Below, piece after piece: positions 5,740-6,808 of a stretch of 6,808 nt of DNA (the stretch's first letter is position 1; the number at the start of each line of letters is the position of its first letter). The DNA is from Chthonomonadaceae bacterium (lineage in GTDB: Bacteria > Armatimonadota > Chthonomonadetes > Chthonomonadales > Chthonomonadaceae), in assembly GCA_025355115.1 (NCBI GenBank), contig JANXLO010000199.1, positions 1 through 6,808 of the forward strand, given 5' to 3'. Both the position numbers and the translations under genes were made by a program. The notes beneath the pieces were generated by a model. The model ran no database searches. It saw nothing but the letters and a program-made list of their open reading frames with translations, and was not told the origin of the DNA.

Positions 5740-5756
5740 AAGAGAGAGTTTTTACG

Positions 5757-6047
5757 ATGGCGTTATCGCATGATGAGGTCAAGAATGTCGCCCTGCTGGC
5801 GCGCCTGGAGCTGACGGACGCGGAGATCGAGTCGCAGGCGGTGCATCTGAACGCTCTGCTCGCTCAGTTCGAGAAGCTGCTGGAGCTGGATGTGACAGGC
5901 ATCGAGCCGACGTCGCACTCGGTGCGCATCGTGAATGTCCTGCGCGAGGACGTCATCAAGCCCTCCCTGAGCCGCGCAGAGGTGCTGCTAAACGCGCCTG
6001 AGGCCCGTGATGGCTGCTTCGTAGTGCCCCGCATCGTCGCTGACTGA
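5757..6047 (+). CDS. gatC: Asp-tRNA(Asn)/Glu-tRNA(Gln) amidotransferase subunit C
   Basis: GatC is the small subunit that bridges and stabilises GatA and GatB in the complex that turns misacylated Glu-tRNA(Gln) or Asp-tRNA(Asn) into the amide form in the cytoplasm. The 96 residues match the usual 95-100. Family landmarks are the N-terminal helix DEVKNVALLARLELT (6-20), a second helix with LNALLAQFEKL (31-41), the TGIEPTSH turn (47-54), LREDV (62-66) and the C-terminal APEARDGCFVVPRIV (80-94). ATG 5757 is chosen because the protein then begins MALSHDEVKNVA, as family members do; an in-frame TTG at 5727 falls inside the leader hairpin. Its ribosome-binding site (GAGAGAG) is weak. gatA follows after 28 nt, so the two form an operon driven from the extended -10 promoter. 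Confidence 0.95.
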   Translation: MALSHDEVKNVALLARLELTDAEIESQAVHLNALLAQFEKLLELDVTGIEPTSHSVRIVNVLREDVIKPSLSRAEVLLNAPEARDGCFVVPRIVAD

Positions 6048-6075
6048 TGCGCTTTTGACTCCGTAGAAGAGGTTC

Positions 6076-6808
6076 ATGCATTTGTCCGAACTCATTGAAT
6101 TGACCGCGCACGAGGCGGCGTTGGGCATGGCGCGGGGAGACTACTCCGCGACGGAGCTAACCAGTGCAGTGCTCGCCCGCATCAGGGCCGTCGAACCGAA
6201 AGTGCAGGCGTACCTCACGCTCACCGGAGAGTCCGCCCTCGCCGAGGCAGCGATTGTGGACGAGCGCCGAGCGCGAGGCGAAAGTCTGCCGCCCCTGGCA
6301 GGCATACCGTACGCCCTGAAGGACAACCTCTGTACTACCGGAATCAAAACCACCGCTGGCTCTAAGATCCTCTATAACTTCTTTCCTCCCTACGATGCCA
6401 CCGTCGTGACGCGCCTGAAGGCGGCGGGCGCGGTCATGGTCGGCAAGGCCAACTGCGATGAGTTCGCGATGGGCTCCTCCACGGAAAACTCGGGCTTCCA
6501 CGTCACGCACAACCCGTGGGATATTGAGCGTGTGCCCGGCGGTTCATCGGGCGGCTCGGCGGCAGCGGTCGCGGCTCGCGAGTGCCTGATCTCGCTCGGC
6601 TCCGACACCGGTGGGTCGATAAGACAGCCGGCCGCCCTGTGCGGCGTCGTCGGAATGAAGCCAACGTACGGGCGCGTCAGCCGATCCGGCCTCATCGCCT
6701 ACGCCTCCTCTCTCGATCAGATCGGCCCGTTCGGCAAGGACGTTACCGACTGCGCACTTCTGCTTGGGGCCATATCCGGCAAAGATCCGCTCGACTCCAC
6801 CTCCGCCG
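6076..6808 (+). CDS. gatA: Asp-tRNA(Asn)/Glu-tRNA(Gln) amidotransferase subunit A, N-terminal half (3' end outside window)
   Basis: GatA is the amidase-signature subunit that releases ammonia from glutamine (or asparagine) for transamidation of the misacylated tRNA bound by GatB. The visible 244 residues are about half of the usual 480-490, and the frame is open to the window edge. All three catalytic residues of the Ser-cisSer-Lys triad are present: Lys82 in ALKDN, Ser157 in PGGSSGGS and the nucleophile Ser181 in [12 protein letters not shown]. Other landmarks are [11 protein letters not shown] (74-84), [13 protein letters not shown] (123-135) and [19 protein letters not shown] (194-212). 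ATG 6076 gives the expected N-terminal helix ([12 protein letters not shown]); AAGAGG lies only 3 nt upstream, a short spacing. gatB does not lie between gatC and gatA and may follow or be elsewhere. Nothing suggests degeneration. Confidence 0.96.
   Translation, partial: MHLSELIELTAHEAALGMARGDYSATELTSAVLARIRAVEPKVQAYLTLTGESALAEAAIVDERRARGESLPPLAGIPYALKDNLCTTGIKTTAGSKILYNFFPPYDATVVTRLKAAGAVMVGKANCDEFAMGSSTENSGFHVTHNPWDIERVPGGSSGGSAAAVAARECLISLGSDTGGSIRQPAALCGVVGMKPTYGRVSRSGLIAYASSLDQIGPFGKDVTDCALLLGAISGKDPLDSTSA

Overview
The window comes from a GC-rich bacterial chromosome. Its genes are closely packed, the two clearest promoters carry a sigma70-type TATAAT -10, and the right end encodes the GatCA part of the tRNA amidotransferase. 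That implies at least one of Gln-tRNA(Gln) or Asn-tRNA(Asn) is made by the indirect pathway, and that the host is bacterial rather than phage or eukaryotic. A lipoprotein signal peptide points to a cell envelope with lipoproteins. Nothing here fixes the phylum. No tRNA, rRNA, IS element, CRISPR array or integration site was seen.

Layout, left to right: (1) 1-797 (+), the C-terminal catalytic part of a metallophosphoesterase whose start lies off the window. (2) 823-1308 (-), a 161-aa lipoprotein of unknown function, convergent with gene 1 and with its own TATAAT promoter near 1371-1376. (3) 1470-2516 (-), a 348-aa beta-class DNA methyltransferase (motif IV before motif I) with no restriction gene next to it. 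(4) A 175-bp divergent spacer (2517-2691) holding a short GC-rich inverted repeat. (5) 2692-3720 (+), a xylose-isomerase-like TIM barrel in which one metal-ligand Asp is replaced by His and the C-terminal arm is short. (6) About 3820-5484 (+), a protein with roughly 13 ankyrin repeats behind an N-terminal membrane anchor or signal. (7) 5516-5617 (+), a 33-aa single-pass membrane protein with a strong Shine-Dalgarno sequence, easily missed by gene callers. (8) 5618-5756, three or more short hairpins around an extended -10 promoter. (9) gatC (5757-6047) and the first 244 codons of gatA (6076 to the end), an operon; gatB is not in the window.

Genes 5-7 run the same way, with gaps of about 99 and 31 bp and no recognisable promoter between them, so they may be co-transcribed; whether they act together is unknown. 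Genes 8-9 form the housekeeping end. The rest is accessory or lineage-specific. No convincing new defence or mobile system is present. The most unusual items are the 33-aa membrane ORF behind the ankyrin gene, the altered metal site of the isomerase-like protein, and the hairpin-rich gatC leader.
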